A DNA stretch of 64,000 bases from Ectothiorhodospira marina (GTDB lineage Bacteria > Pseudomonadota > Gammaproteobacteria > Ectothiorhodospirales > Ectothiorhodospiraceae), in NCBI RefSeq assembly GCF_900109495.1, contig NZ_FOAA01000002.1:156956-220955 (forward strand). The letters are read 5' to 3'. The notes under the pieces are model-generated. The model was not told the DNA's origin. It saw only the letters and a program-made list of their open reading frames with translations, and did not search any database. Of the stretch, positions 44,016 to 52,347 are shown piece by piece. Positions within the stretch are counted from its first letter, which is position 1. Every line of letters starts with the position of its first letter. The position numbers and the translations under genes are program-made.

Positions 44016-44405
44016 ATGCTGGTTAAAGATCTTATGGTCAAGAATGTGGCGACCATTTCTCCACTCGCAACCATCCGCGAAGCCATGCTGGAGATGAAGC
44101 GCCACCGGGTGAAGTCCCTGGTGGTGGATAAACGACAACCCCATGATGCCTACGGCATCATCACCTATACCACCATATTGCGGACCATCGTTGCAGAAGA
44201 GGGGGATATTGATCTCGTCAATGTCTATGACGTGTGTTCAAAGCCCGTGATCACCGTGCCGGCGGAGATGGAGGTGAAGCATGTGGCGCGGTTGATGGTG
44301 CTGCAGCGCATTCGCCGCATCGTGGTGTTGAACAATAACGATATGGTGGGTCTGATCACCATGAACGACATTGTCTCGGCCATCGTGGAGATGTCGGAAA
44401 GTTGA
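44016..44405 (+). CDS. CBS-domain pair protein
   Basis: This 129-residue protein consists of two CBS motifs forming one Bateman module, expected to bind an adenine nucleotide or related ligand. CBS1 covers about residues 1-60 (DLMVKNVATISPLATIREAMLEM); CBS2 covers about 70-127 (VCSKPVITVPAEMEVKHVARLM, RRIVVLNNNDMVGLITMNDIV). AGAGGTGA precedes ATG 44016. It lies 50 bases after the PII-like gene on the same strand and probably completes a three-gene unit with DUF1538, giving two separate nucleotide-sensing proteins beside one membrane protein. Confidence 0.88.
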   Translation: MLVKDLMVKNVATISPLATIREAMLEMKRHRVKSLVVDKRQPHDAYGIITYTTILRTIVAEEGDIDLVNVYDVCSKPVITVPAEMEVKHVARLMVLQRIRRIVVLNNNDMVGLITMNDIVSAIVEMSES

Positions 44406-44411
44406 TCAATG

Positions 44412-44442
44412 CCAGGGGGGCAACGGGATCGTCGCCCCCTGG
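44412..44442. terminator. Hairpin between the CBS gene and the convergent chemoreceptor gene
   Basis: CCAGGGGG (44412-44419) pairs with CCCCCTGG (44435-44442) across a 15-base loop, 6 bases after the CBS stop. There is no T-run. Its position between convergent stops suggests a bidirectional terminator. Confidence 0.45.
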
Positions 44443-44465
44443 ATACCCCCGCGGGCCCTGAGTGT

Positions 44466-46082
44466 TCAGACCTTGAAGCGGCCCACCAGATCCTGAAGCT
44501 CGTTGGCCAGCCTGGAGAGTTGCTCCGATGCCTGGGTGGTTTCCCGGGCGCCCTGGGCATTTTCCTCGGCGGCATCGGAGATGCTGGTCACGTTCCGGTT
44601 CATCTCCTCGGCCACGGCGCTTTGCTCCTCGGCTGAACTGGCCACCTGCGTATTCACATCGTTGATGGTGCTCACCGCCTGGGTGATGGAATCCAGAGAG
44701 TGCCCCGCCTCCGCGGCACTGTCGCGGCTGGACTGGGCATACTGCTGACTTTCCTCCATCACCACCACCGCGCGCTGGCTGGTTTGCTGCAGGCGCTCGA
44801 TCATCTCCTGGATTTCCTGAGTGGAACTCTGGGTACGGGTGGCCAGGGAGCGCACCTCGTCGGCCACCACCGCGAATCCGCGTCCGGCCTCTCCGGCACG
44901 GGCGGCCTCGATGGCGGCGTTCAGGGCCAGCAGGTTGGTCTGCTCGGCAATGCCCCGGATCACGTCCAGCACCTTGCCGATCTGCTCGCTGTCCTTGTCC
45001 AGGTCGCGGATGACATCGGCGGCCCGCTGCACCTCCTCGGCCAGTTTCTCGATGCGGTCCAGGGTGCCGGTCACCACATCCTTGCCACTCAGCGCTGCGC
45101 CCTGAGCATCACGGGTGGCATCGGCGCCCTGCTGGGCGCTGCGCGCCACCTCCTGGGCCGTGGCGTTCATTTCGTTCATGGCCGTGGCCAGCTGGTCCAC
45201 CTCGGAACGCTGGCGGCTCACGCCGGCATCGGTGCGCTCCGTAATGGCGGCCAGGTCGGTTGCGGCCCGGGCCAGGTGGGACGTGGAATCCAGCACCCGA
45301 CTGATGAGGTCGCGGAAGTTGTCCATCATGGCGTTGAAGGCCCGGGCGGCCTCACCGATCTCATCCTTGCCCTCGACTTTCAGCCGATGGGCCAGATCAC
45401 CGTCCCCCTCTGCAATCCCCTTGAGCCCCTGCGCCATGTGGTTGAGAGGCGTGGTGACGAAGCGCCGCACGAAAAAGTACAGCAAGAGCAGTATCGGAAC
45501 GCTGACTGCAATGGCCAGCAGGGTGATGCTCCAGCCAAAGCGCTGAACGGCGGCATTCACCTCGTCCAGCCGAACCTGCATGCTGACGGCGCCCAGGATG
45601 TCACCCTCGGCCGCCATGGCATGGCAGGAGGTGCAGTTCTTGCCCAGATAGTCCGTTTGGTTGATGACCGGCAACACCGCTCGGAGCAAGCTTCTGTCCT
45701 CCGACAGGGCCAGATAGGGCTCACCCGTCTCCAGGACCGCTCGCTCCGTGGCATCCTGGGGTTGCTCATGTTCGGTGCCAGGGCCGTATTGCTGGGCCAC
45801 CGGCTGTCCGCGCAGCACGCGAAGATCCGAGACACTCTGGAGTTCGACGATCTGTTCGAGGAATTCATCCCGCCGATGGGTGGTGCCAGTAATCATCATG
45901 GTGGTCAGGCCAGCCATGGTCATTTCATGGATGGTGGAGGAGAAACCCTCCGCCTGCTCGATGGCCGTGCCGCGCTGCTCGTGGATGGCCCAGAGGATCA
46001 TCCCCGCCCAGGCAGGCACGAGTATCAACCACATGGCGCCCACCAGGCGGACCCAGATCGGCAGGTCTGAAATACGTCGCAT
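44466..46082 (-). CDS. Methyl-accepting chemotaxis protein with a c-type heme motif in its sensor domain
   Basis: This 538-residue chemoreceptor has TM1 near residues 11-33 and a periplasmic sensor domain (about 35-180) containing CTSCH at 150-154, a covalent c-type heme site. TM2 lies near 185-207, then a HAMP domain ([21 protein letters not shown]) and a cytoplasmic signalling domain. That domain has the conserved hairpin tip [14 protein letters not shown] and the [32 protein letters not shown] region. Such heme sensors respond to redox state, oxygen or NO in Geobacter and Desulfovibrio receptors. ATG 46082 fits; the 32-residue extension is unlikely. It carries no obvious C-terminal CheR-binding pentapeptide. 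Confidence 0.88.
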   Translation of the reverse strand: MRRISDLPIWVRLVGAMWLILVPAWAGMILWAIHEQRGTAIEQAEGFSSTIHEMTMAGLTTMMITGTTHRRDEFLEQIVELQSVSDLRVLRGQPVAQQYGPGTEHEQPQDATERAVLETGEPYLALSEDRSLLRAVLPVINQTDYLGKNCTSCHAMAAEGDILGAVSMQVRLDEVNAAVQRFGWSITLLAIAVSVPILLLLYFFVRRFVTTPLNHMAQGLKGIAEGDGDLAHRLKVEGKDEIGEAARAFNAMMDNFRDLISRVLDSTSHLARAATDLAAITERTDAGVSRQRSEVDQLATAMNEMNATAQEVARSAQQGADATRDAQGAALSGKDVVTGTLDRIEKLAEEVQRAADVIRDLDKDSEQIGKVLDVIRGIAEQTNLLALNAAIEAARAGEAGRGFAVVADEVRSLATRTQSSTQEIQEMIERLQQTSQRAVVVMEESQQYAQSSRDSAAEAGHSLDSITQAVSTINDVNTQVASSAEEQSAVAEEMNRNVTSISDAAEENAQGARETTQASEQLSRLANELQDLVGRFKV

Positions 46083-46338
46083 TGCGATTCCCCGTTGGCT
46101 GCCAGGCCCTTGGCAGGATTTCTTTCGTGTCCGCCAGATTATATCGGCAGAAACCGCGTTAACTTGACCGTCATCCATCCTTGGCGGATGCGCCGGCGGT
46201 TTGGGCCGACAAGGGGTTCCTTGTGCTGAGGGTGTGCTGTACTTGCCGAGGCATTATGCCATGCGTCCAGCGAACGCGCCCCTAACTCCCCTGCATCTTG
46301 ATGGTGAGGCACTTCCGATGATGAAAGATACGTTCCAG

Positions 46339-46374
46339 GCCCCTCCCCCTTCGGGTGAGAGGGAGAGGGGAGAA
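46339..46374. repeat. Palindromic intergenic repeat, family A (copy 3, degenerate)
   Basis: CCCCTCCCCCTTCGGGTGAG followed by AGGGAGAGGGGAGAAG lies between the divergent chemoreceptor gene and the 3' end of the DUF3422 gene. It is an imperfect copy of the family A hairpin. Confidence 0.55.
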
Positions 46375-46378
46375 GAGA

Positions 46379-47686
46379 TCAGTGCGCGCCCTTTTCGTCC
46401 GCGAGGATGCGCCGCTTGACGCGTTGCAGGAACAGCCAGGCGCTGAGGGCCACCACGGGGGTGGCGAGGCCCATGCCCAGGGTGGTGCTGATGGGGATGC
46501 CCTGGCTCTCCAGCCCTTTGAGCGCGTAACCCACCAAACCCACGCCGTAATAGCTGATGGCGATGACAGAAAGCCCTTCCACGGTATCCTGCAGTCGTAG
46601 TTGCAGTCTGGCGCGGCGGTCCATGGATTCCAGCAGGTTGCGGTTCTGGCCTTGCAGATTGACCTCTACCCGAGCCCTGAGCAAGGCGGTCAAGCGCGCT
46701 GCCCTCTCGGCCAGCCCGCGTTGCCGCTCTCCCACGGAGTCGCAGGTGGCCACGGCTGGTGCCAGGCGGGCTTCGAGAAACTCGGTGAAGGTCTGCAGGC
46801 CCTCGATACGTCGCTGCCGCAATTGTTCCAAGCGTTGCTGGACCACATGATAATAGGCCCGGGAGGCATCGAAGCGGTAGGTGGTCTGGGCTGCCACGGC
46901 CTCAATCTGGGAGGCCAGATGGGTGAGGTCGGCCAGCAGTTGCCCCTGGGTCTCGCCGGAGTGGTGACTGCCCTGCTCGGTCATGCGGGCCGCCAGTTCC
47001 GCGAGCCGACGGTCTGCCGTGCCCAGGGAGCGGCTGGCCTTGCGGGCCATGGGCAGACCCATCAATGACATGGCCCGATAGGCGTTCACCTCGAGGATGC
47101 GCTTGATCAGTCGACCGGCCTGGGCCTCGGTGAGATTGTCGTTGCGCAGCAGGACGCGGGCAAAACCATCCTCATGGATACGCAGGTCCGACCAGGCGCG
47201 CCCCTTGCCGCCCACCACCTCGGAACCGATGATGATGTTGTCGCCAAACAACGCCGAGAGTTCATCAAGGCTGCGCTCAGGCATATCCGAAGACTCCAGC
47301 GCCAGGGAGACGGCGGAAATCAACTCCCCGGGAGAATTCTCCAGCCAGTTGCCTGGCAGGCGCTCGATGACCGGATGCTCGAATGGGTGTGTGAAGGGGC
47401 CGCAATGGGTGAAGGTGTAGGTGACAAACTCCGTATGCCGTTCCCAGTGCAGCCGGATATCCCCCAGGGTTGCCACGTAATACTGACCCACCTGTTCCGG
47501 AATGGGCACCCCGAAGTGTTCCAGCAGGCGATGCAGGTGGCGGGTATTGATGCCGCTGCCCCGTTCGCCGCACAGAAAGGCCAGATGCGATACCCGCGCC
47601 GGTGCCTGGGTGGGCTCGAAGGTGCGGGCGTGCAACTCGTTATTGAGGGCACGGCGGAGGGCGTGTTCCTTGAAGGGCAGCGTCAT
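46379..47686 (-). CDS. DUF3422 family membrane protein
   Basis: This 435-residue protein of the DUF3422 family has the start LRRALNNELHARTFEP and VSHLAF. A large soluble region includes the GSEVVGGKGRAWSDLRIHEDGF block. Two C-terminal transmembrane segments (SVIAISYYGVGLVGYALKGL and STTLGMGLATPVVALSAWLFL) recall the CorA-like topology without its GMN signature. Function is not established. ATG 47686 follows the ACT gene by 10 bases, so it appears to be the last gene of the ior-paaK transcript. Confidence 0.8.
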   Translation of the reverse strand: MTLPFKEHALRRALNNELHARTFEPTQAPARVSHLAFLCGERGSGINTRHLHRLLEHFGVPIPEQVGQYYVATLGDIRLHWERHTEFVTYTFTHCGPFTHPFEHPVIERLPGNWLENSPGELISAVSLALESSDMPERSLDELSALFGDNIIIGSEVVGGKGRAWSDLRIHEDGFARVLLRNDNLTEAQAGRLIKRILEVNAYRAMSLMGLPMARKASRSLGTADRRLAELAARMTEQGSHHSGETQGQLLADLTHLASQIEAVAAQTTYRFDASRAYYHVVQQRLEQLRQRRIEGLQTFTEFLEARLAPAVATCDSVGERQRGLAERAARLTALLRARVEVNLQGQNRNLLESMDRRARLQLRLQDTVEGLSVIAISYYGVGLVGYALKGLESQGIPISTTLGMGLATPVVALSAWLFLQRVKRRILADEKGAH

Positions 47687-47696
47687 GGTCCTGGGT

Positions 47697-48134
47697 TCAT
47701 TCTGCGGCGGCAAAGAGTTCTTCCGCATCGATCAGATGCCCGCCAGCGGCCTGCAGTTGCTCGATGGCCCGGTCCGGCTGCTCAAAGCGGAAGATCAGGG
47801 CGGCGCGATCGCTGCGGCGCAGCGGGAAGGCGTACATGTATTCGATCTTCAGATCCGCCCGGCCGGCCACCTGCAGGACCTCGGCGAGCCCCCCCGGGCG
47901 GTCTTCCACATCCACGGCGACCACCTCGGTGAGCTTGACCACCCAGCCCGCGTCCTTGAGGACCTGTTCGGCCTTTTGCCAGTCGCGCACGATGATGCGC
48001 AGGATACCGAATTCGGCGGTATCGGCCAGCGATAGATTGAGCAGGTTAATGCCTTGCTCGGACAGCAGTTCCAGGGGCTTAGCCAGGTGCCCCGGACGAT
48101 TTTCCAGAAAGATGGAAAGCTGTTGCAGCTTCAT
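47697..48134 (-). CDS. Tandem ACT-domain amino-acid-binding protein
   Basis: This 145-residue protein has two ACT domains: LQQLSIFLENRPGHLAKPLELLSEQGINLLNL (first half) and VVAVDVEDRPGGLAEVLQVAG (second half), each with the ligand-binding RPG turn. Such proteins occur beside phenylacetate-CoA ligase and indolepyruvate oxidoreductase genes and are thought to sense aromatic or branched amino acids; that role is inference. It follows paaK by 24 bases and precedes the DUF3422 gene by 10. Confidence 0.86.
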   Translation of the reverse strand: MKLQQLSIFLENRPGHLAKPLELLSEQGINLLNLSLADTAEFGILRIIVRDWQKAEQVLKDAGWVVKLTEVVAVDVEDRPGGLAEVLQVAGRADLKIEYMYAFPLRRSDRAALIFRFEQPDRAIEQLQAAGGHLIDAEELFAAAE

Positions 48135-48158
48135 GGGATGCGATGCTCCTGTGACGAC

Positions 48159-49493
48159 TTACAGCGAACGGTTGTCGATCACCCGCTTGGCCTTGCCCTC
48201 GCTGCGGGCAATGGTACGCGGTTCCACCAGGCGCAGGCCAACACGGATGCCCACGATGTGCTCGATGGCCTTGGCCAGGGCGGCCCGCACGTCTTCCAGG
48301 GCCCGAACCTTGTCGCTGAATACCTCCGGCGTGACCTCGACCTCCACGGCCATCTGATCCAGCCCGTTCTCGCGGGTGAGGATGATCTGGTAATGGGGCA
48401 GGGTGCCTTCCACCTGCAGCAGGGCGGCTTCCACCTGGGAGGGGAAGACATTGACACCGCGGATGATGAACATGTCGTCGGAGCGGCGACCCACGCGGCG
48501 GAAGCGCCGGGTGGTGCGTCCGCAGGCGCAGGTCTCGGGGATGATGCGGGTGATATCCCGGGTGCGGTAGCGGATGATGGGCATGGCCTGCTTGCTCAGG
48601 GTGGTGAGCACCAACTCGCCTTCCTCTCCATCGGGCAGCGGCTCCCCGGTTTCCGGGTCGATGACCTCCGGATAGAAGTGGTCCTCGAAGACATGCAGGC
48701 CATTCTGCTCGGAGCACTCACTGGCCACCCCGGGCCCGATGATCTCGGACAGGCCGTAGATATCGTAGGCCTTGATGCCGGCGCCTTGCTCGATGTGGCT
48801 GCGCATGGCATCACTCCAGGGCTCGGCCCCGAAGATGCCGGTGTGCAGCGGCAGGTCGCGCATGTCCATGCCCATGTCGAGGGCACGCTCGATGATGTGG
48901 GTGAAATAGCTGGGGGTGGCACACATGGCGGTGACGGAGAAATCCTTCATCACCATCAGCTGGCGTTCGGTGTTGCCACCGGAGACGGGGATCACCGTGG
49001 CCCCCAGGGACTCGGCCCCATAGTGGGCCCCAAGGCCCCCGGTGAACAAGCCATAACCGAAGGCATTCTGCACCACATCGCCCCGGTGCAGCCCACAGGA
49101 GGCGAAGGTGCGGGTCATCACCTCGGCCCAGACCTCCAGATCCTCCCGGGTGTAGGCCACCACGATGGGCTTGCCGGTGGTGCCGGAGGAGGCATGCAGG
49201 CGCACGATGTCGCTCATGGGGCTGGCAAACAGACCGAAGGGGTAGGTGTCGCGCAGATCCAGTTTGGTGGTGAAGGGCAGGTGGGCGATGTCGGACAACT
49301 GCTTGATGTCCTCGGGCGCCATGTCCTTGTCCTGCATCCGGGTGCGGATCAGTTCCACGTTGTCGTAGGCGCGTTTCACCACGGCCCGCAGGCGTCTGAG
49401 CTGCACCTCGCGCAGCTTGTCCTCGGGCAGGTAGTCCGGCGCACTGGCCGGGTGGAAGCCCCCCTCCACGTCATTCCAGCGTTCTTTGAGCAT
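48159..49493 (-). CDS. paaK: Phenylacetate-CoA ligase
   Basis: PaaK activates phenylacetate or a related aryl acid with ATP and CoA through an acyl-adenylate. The 444-residue protein has the P-loop LHASSGTTGKPIVVAYT, the YGLFTGGLGAHYGAE substrate region, the IYGLSEIIGPGVASEC motif, the RTRDITRIIPETCACGRTTRR hinge with its cysteine pair, and the MFIIRGVNVFPSQVE end. Its ATG directly follows the iorB stop. Together with IorAB it suggests conversion of aryl-pyruvates and aryl-acetates to aryl-acetyl-CoA; no paaABCDE ring-opening genes lie in the window. Confidence 0.92.
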   Translation of the reverse strand: MLKERWNDVEGGFHPASAPDYLPEDKLREVQLRRLRAVVKRAYDNVELIRTRMQDKDMAPEDIKQLSDIAHLPFTTKLDLRDTYPFGLFASPMSDIVRLHASSGTTGKPIVVAYTREDLEVWAEVMTRTFASCGLHRGDVVQNAFGYGLFTGGLGAHYGAESLGATVIPVSGGNTERQLMVMKDFSVTAMCATPSYFTHIIERALDMGMDMRDLPLHTGIFGAEPWSDAMRSHIEQGAGIKAYDIYGLSEIIGPGVASECSEQNGLHVFEDHFYPEVIDPETGEPLPDGEEGELVLTTLSKQAMPIIRYRTRDITRIIPETCACGRTTRRFRRVGRRSDDMFIIRGVNVFPSQVEAALLQVEGTLPHYQIILTRENGLDQMAVEVEVTPEVFSDKVRALEDVRAALAKAIEHIVGIRVGLRLVEPRTIARSEGKAKRVIDNRSL

Positions 49494-50000
49494 TCAAACC
49501 CCCTCGGTTTCTTTAACGTGGCCCAGCTGTTGCCCCACCTCACGCCCCAGGGCAAAGGCCTGCTCGTTGACCGTGTGCAGTTTTTCGGCAAGACAGGTAT
49601 GGATGGAGCGGATCCACTGGGCTTCGTCGAAGTCCAGCATCACCGACAGGGCACCCAGGATGGCCACATTCAGGCTCTTGCGATTGCGCAGGGCCCCTTC
49701 GGGGATGGCATCCGGGGTGATGAGCACACCGCCGGGCTTGAGCCAGCCGCGATTGATGTCCACCTGGCTGGCCTCGAACACCAGCAGGAAATCCGCCTCA
49801 CCCATGGGCACCATGGGGCTCATGACCTGGTCGCCAAAGCGCACGTCGCTGGTCACGGAGCCGCCCCGCTGACTCATGCCATGCACTTCACTCTTCTTGA
49901 CCTCGCACCCGGCGTTGAAGGCCGTGGTGGAAAGCAGATCCGATGCCTTGACCACGCCCTGTCCGCCCAGGCCGGCAAGTACGATATTGGTGACAGCCAT
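49494..50000 (-). CDS. iorB: Indolepyruvate:ferredoxin oxidoreductase, beta subunit
   Basis: IorB is the gamma-domain-type subunit of the thiamine-diphosphate enzyme that decarboxylates aryl-pyruvates to aryl-acetyl-CoA. The 168-residue protein has the family start IVLAGLGGQGVVKASDLL and the KKSEVHGMSQRGGSVTSDVRFG motif, followed by EADFLLVFEASQ. It lies 48 bases downstream of iorA and immediately upstream of paaK on the same strand. Confidence 0.9.
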   Translation of the reverse strand: MAVTNIVLAGLGGQGVVKASDLLSTTAFNAGCEVKKSEVHGMSQRGGSVTSDVRFGDQVMSPMVPMGEADFLLVFEASQVDINRGWLKPGGVLITPDAIPEGALRNRKSLNVAILGALSVMLDFDEAQWIRSIHTCLAEKLHTVNEQAFALGREVGQQLGHVKETEGV

Positions 50001-50048
50001 TGCTGATCCTCTGAATTCGTTTCGATAAGTAGGGAAGGCCGGGGCGGA

Positions 50049-51674
50049 TCAGTCCGTCATCGCCGCAGCGCACTGGGCCTGCTTGTCTTCCTGGGCCTTC
50101 TCAAATTTGCGGATCAGCGGGGCTGCCAGGATGCAAGGACGCTCGGCGATCATCACGGAGAGCTCGTCCTTTTCCAGCAGGGCCCGCAGTCGGCCCTCGA
50201 AGTCCTCGCCGGGCTTTTGCGGATCCACCACCTCCACGTTCTTCACGCCCATGGCGCGGCAGACGGCACCAAAATCCATCTTGTTGGCGGGTTCGTGATT
50301 GAGGCTGCGCCCGGTGCCGGGGTGTTCCTGGCGGCCGGTCATGGCCGTGGTGCTGTTGTCCACGATGAGCACCACGTGCCCCGTCGGCGGCGGGTTGTAC
50401 ACCATCTCGGCAATGCCCGTCAGGCCGGAATGGACGAAGGTGGAATCGCCGATCACACTGACCACGCGTCGGGCCTGTTCCTCGGGCAGTACGTGACGCA
50501 GGCCCAGGCCCACGCCGATGGCCGCCCCCATGCATACACAGGTGTCCATGGCCTCGAAGGGGGGCAGCACGCCCAGGGTGTAGCAGCCGATGTCCCCGGC
50601 AACGATGCAATCCATGCGGCTCAGGGCCTCGAAGACCTCACGGTGGGAGCAGCCCTTGCACAGTTCCGGCGGCTTGCCCCGCGGTGGCTTGGCCTCGGGC
50701 GTGGTGTCGCCGGCCAGGATGCGGCGCACCCGGGGGACGTTCAGTTCACTGAAGCGGTACATCTCCGGCTTGCCTTCCACATCCAGGCCCGCCACCTTCA
50801 GGGCCTCGTACAGCAGGTGATCGCCTTCCTCGATCACCACGCAGCGATCCACGCTCTCGACGAATTCCTTGATGCGCTTCATGGGCAGCGGCCAGGTGAG
50901 CCCCAGGGCCAGCACGGTGGCCTCGGGTGCTGCCTCGCGGGCATGCATGACGGCTACGCCCGAGGCAATGATGCCCAGGGAGCGATCCCCTGGGTGGATC
51001 CGGTTGAGGTCGCTTTGCTCGTTCCACTGGGCGATCTCGTCCATCTTGGCGCGCACCTTGTGGTGGGCGGGCCGGGCATAGGCGGGGATCATCACGCGCC
51101 CGGGGATGTCGCGTTGGTAGCCGGGTTCGATGCTGGAGGGACGCTCGGGCCCGGGACGGACCTCGGTCTTGGCGTGGCAGATGCGGGTGGTCATGCGCAG
51201 GATCACCGGCACCTTCCAGCGCTCGGACAGTTCAAAGGCGGCCAGGGTGAAATCATAGGCCTGCTGGGCATCGGCCGGCTCCAGCATGGGAACGATGGCG
51301 GCCCGGGCGTAGTGCCGGTTGTCCTGCTCATTCTGGCTGGAGGCCATGCCCGGGTCGTCGGCAGAGACCAGCACCAGGCCACCGGTCATGTCGATGTAGG
51401 CGGCGGTGAACAGGGGGTCGGCGGCCACGTTGACGCCCACGTGCTTCATGGTGGTGAGACTGCGTGCACCGGCAAAGGACACGCCCAGTGCGACTTCCAG
51501 GGCAACCTTCTCGTTGGGGGCCCACTGTGCGGGGCCACCGATGTGATCGAAGGCCTCGAGGATTTCAGTGGAAGGGGTGCCGGGATAGCCGGTTCCCAGG
51601 GTGACACCGGCATGCAGGGCGGCCAGGGCCACCGCTTCGTTGCCGCTCAGAAGAAGACGTTCGGTCGATGCCAT
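50049..51674 (-). CDS. iorA: Indolepyruvate:ferredoxin oxidoreductase, alpha subunit, without the C-terminal ferredoxin domain
   Basis: IorA carries the pyrimidine-binding and pyrophosphate-binding domains of the enzyme. The 541-residue protein begins LLLSGNEAVALAALHAGV and has GYPGTPSTEI and the CKGCSHREVFEAL cluster-like motif. The ThDP domain shows DIGCYTLGVLPPF, CMGAAIGVGLGL and VIGDSTFVHSGL. IorA usually runs to about 600 residues and ends in a 2x[4Fe-4S] ferredoxin domain; here the chain stops after RPCILAAPLIRKFEKAQ with no CxxCxxC motifs. It must therefore pass electrons to a separate acceptor. ATG 51674 is chosen over a 48-residue extension that runs through repeat DNA. Confidence 0.88.
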   Translation of the reverse strand: MASTERLLLSGNEAVALAALHAGVTLGTGYPGTPSTEILEAFDHIGGPAQWAPNEKVALEVALGVSFAGARSLTTMKHVGVNVAADPLFTAAYIDMTGGLVLVSADDPGMASSQNEQDNRHYARAAIVPMLEPADAQQAYDFTLAAFELSERWKVPVILRMTTRICHAKTEVRPGPERPSSIEPGYQRDIPGRVMIPAYARPAHHKVRAKMDEIAQWNEQSDLNRIHPGDRSLGIIASGVAVMHAREAAPEATVLALGLTWPLPMKRIKEFVESVDRCVVIEEGDHLLYEALKVAGLDVEGKPEMYRFSELNVPRVRRILAGDTTPEAKPPRGKPPELCKGCSHREVFEALSRMDCIVAGDIGCYTLGVLPPFEAMDTCVCMGAAIGVGLGLRHVLPEEQARRVVSVIGDSTFVHSGLTGIAEMVYNPPPTGHVVLIVDNSTTAMTGRQEHPGTGRSLNHEPANKMDFGAVCRAMGVKNVEVVDPQKPGEDFEGRLRALLEKDELSVMIAERPCILAAPLIRKFEKAQEDKQAQCAAAMTD

Positions 51675-51786
51675 GTTCTGCTGCTCAATCTGTCTGTGGG
51701 ACGACGGAGCCCGGCGACCGACGGCGCGGCAACGCGGGCGACAGCCCGCAAGTCTACATGATTCCTGAATGGGGGAGGAATTCCTG

Positions 51787-51868
51787 CCCCTCTCCCCCGA
51801 GGGGAGAGGGGCTTCCATTCAGGTATGGCTCCCTTCTCCCCCTGGGGAGAAGGGTCGGGGATGAGGGG
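51787..51868. repeat. Palindromic intergenic repeat, family A (copy 4, long form)
   Basis: This double hairpin consists of CCCCTCTCCCCC-GA-GGGGAGAGGGG, a 15-base spacer, and CCCTTCTCCCCC-TG-GGGAGAAGGG, followed by TCGGGGATGAGGGG. It lies between the 5' end of iorA and the 3' end of the HiPIP gene and may terminate the HiPIP transcript. Confidence 0.7.
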
Positions 51869-51892
51869 TGGGCGGAGGGCAGGACCTCTGGA

Positions 51893-52222
51893 TCAGCGGG
51901 CCACCCAGGCGGTGCACCAGCCGTTGGCGGACACCTGCTTGCCCGGGAACACCGCACAGGGACCCCATTCCTGAGCACTGGGATCAGAGTAGAGCATGCA
52001 GTTCAGGCAATGACTGCCTTCCTGATGCTGGTCATGCTCGGTGCTTTCAGCATCGTGGGTATAGGCCAGGGCCTGAGCGGTATCGGACTCCGGGTCCAGT
52101 TGTTCCATGCTGGCCTGCGCGGCGGTGGTCCAGCCCAGACCGGCCAGGGGCACGGCCATCAGGCCATAGGCACCGAACTGCAGGAAACGGCGACGGCTCA
52201 CGTTGTTGTTCAGGGTCTTCAT
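51893..52222 (-). CDS. hip: High-potential iron-sulfur protein (HiPIP) precursor
   Basis: HiPIP is a periplasmic [4Fe-4S] electron carrier that, in purple bacteria, re-reduces the photosynthetic reaction centre. The 109-residue precursor has a Tat signal (SRRRFLQF at 9-16) cleaved near AQA-SM. Mature-protein cluster cysteines are 72 and 75 (CLNC), 89 (WGPC) and 103 (GWCTAW). The end VSANGWCTAWVAR matches, from memory, Ectothiorhodospira HiPIPs. AAAAGGAG precedes ATG 52222 on the minus strand. It stands alone, with its own upstream region and a repeat downstream. Confidence 0.95.
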   Translation of the reverse strand: MKTLNNNVSRRRFLQFGAYGLMAVPLAGLGWTTAAQASMEQLDPESDTAQALAYTHDAESTEHDQHQEGSHCLNCMLYSDPSAQEWGPCAVFPGKQVSANGWCTAWVAR

Positions 52223-52347
52223 GGTGTGCTCCTTTTCGCATCAAGGCGAATGGCTTCATCGTTTGGCCCGGATCCTGTCTCCAGGCTTCGGGGCCATTAT
52301 TCGCCTTGTTCCCTGAACGGGGCATGAATGGGTGCGCCGCCCTGAAG

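Noticed and set aside
44700..46070. 456-codon plus-strand open frame opposite the chemoreceptor gene
   Set aside because: It is a shadow of the conserved signalling domain on the other strand, with no recognisable domain of its own.
48054..50006. 650-codon plus-strand open frame opposite paaK and iorB
   Set aside because: It is antisense to well-supported genes, with a Gly/His/Gln-rich composition typical of the reverse strand of GC-rich coding DNA. It has no family similarity and no ribosome-binding site.
50217..51761. 514-codon plus-strand open frame opposite iorA
   Set aside because: Same reasons: mirror of a conserved gene, low-complexity His/Gly composition and no domain.
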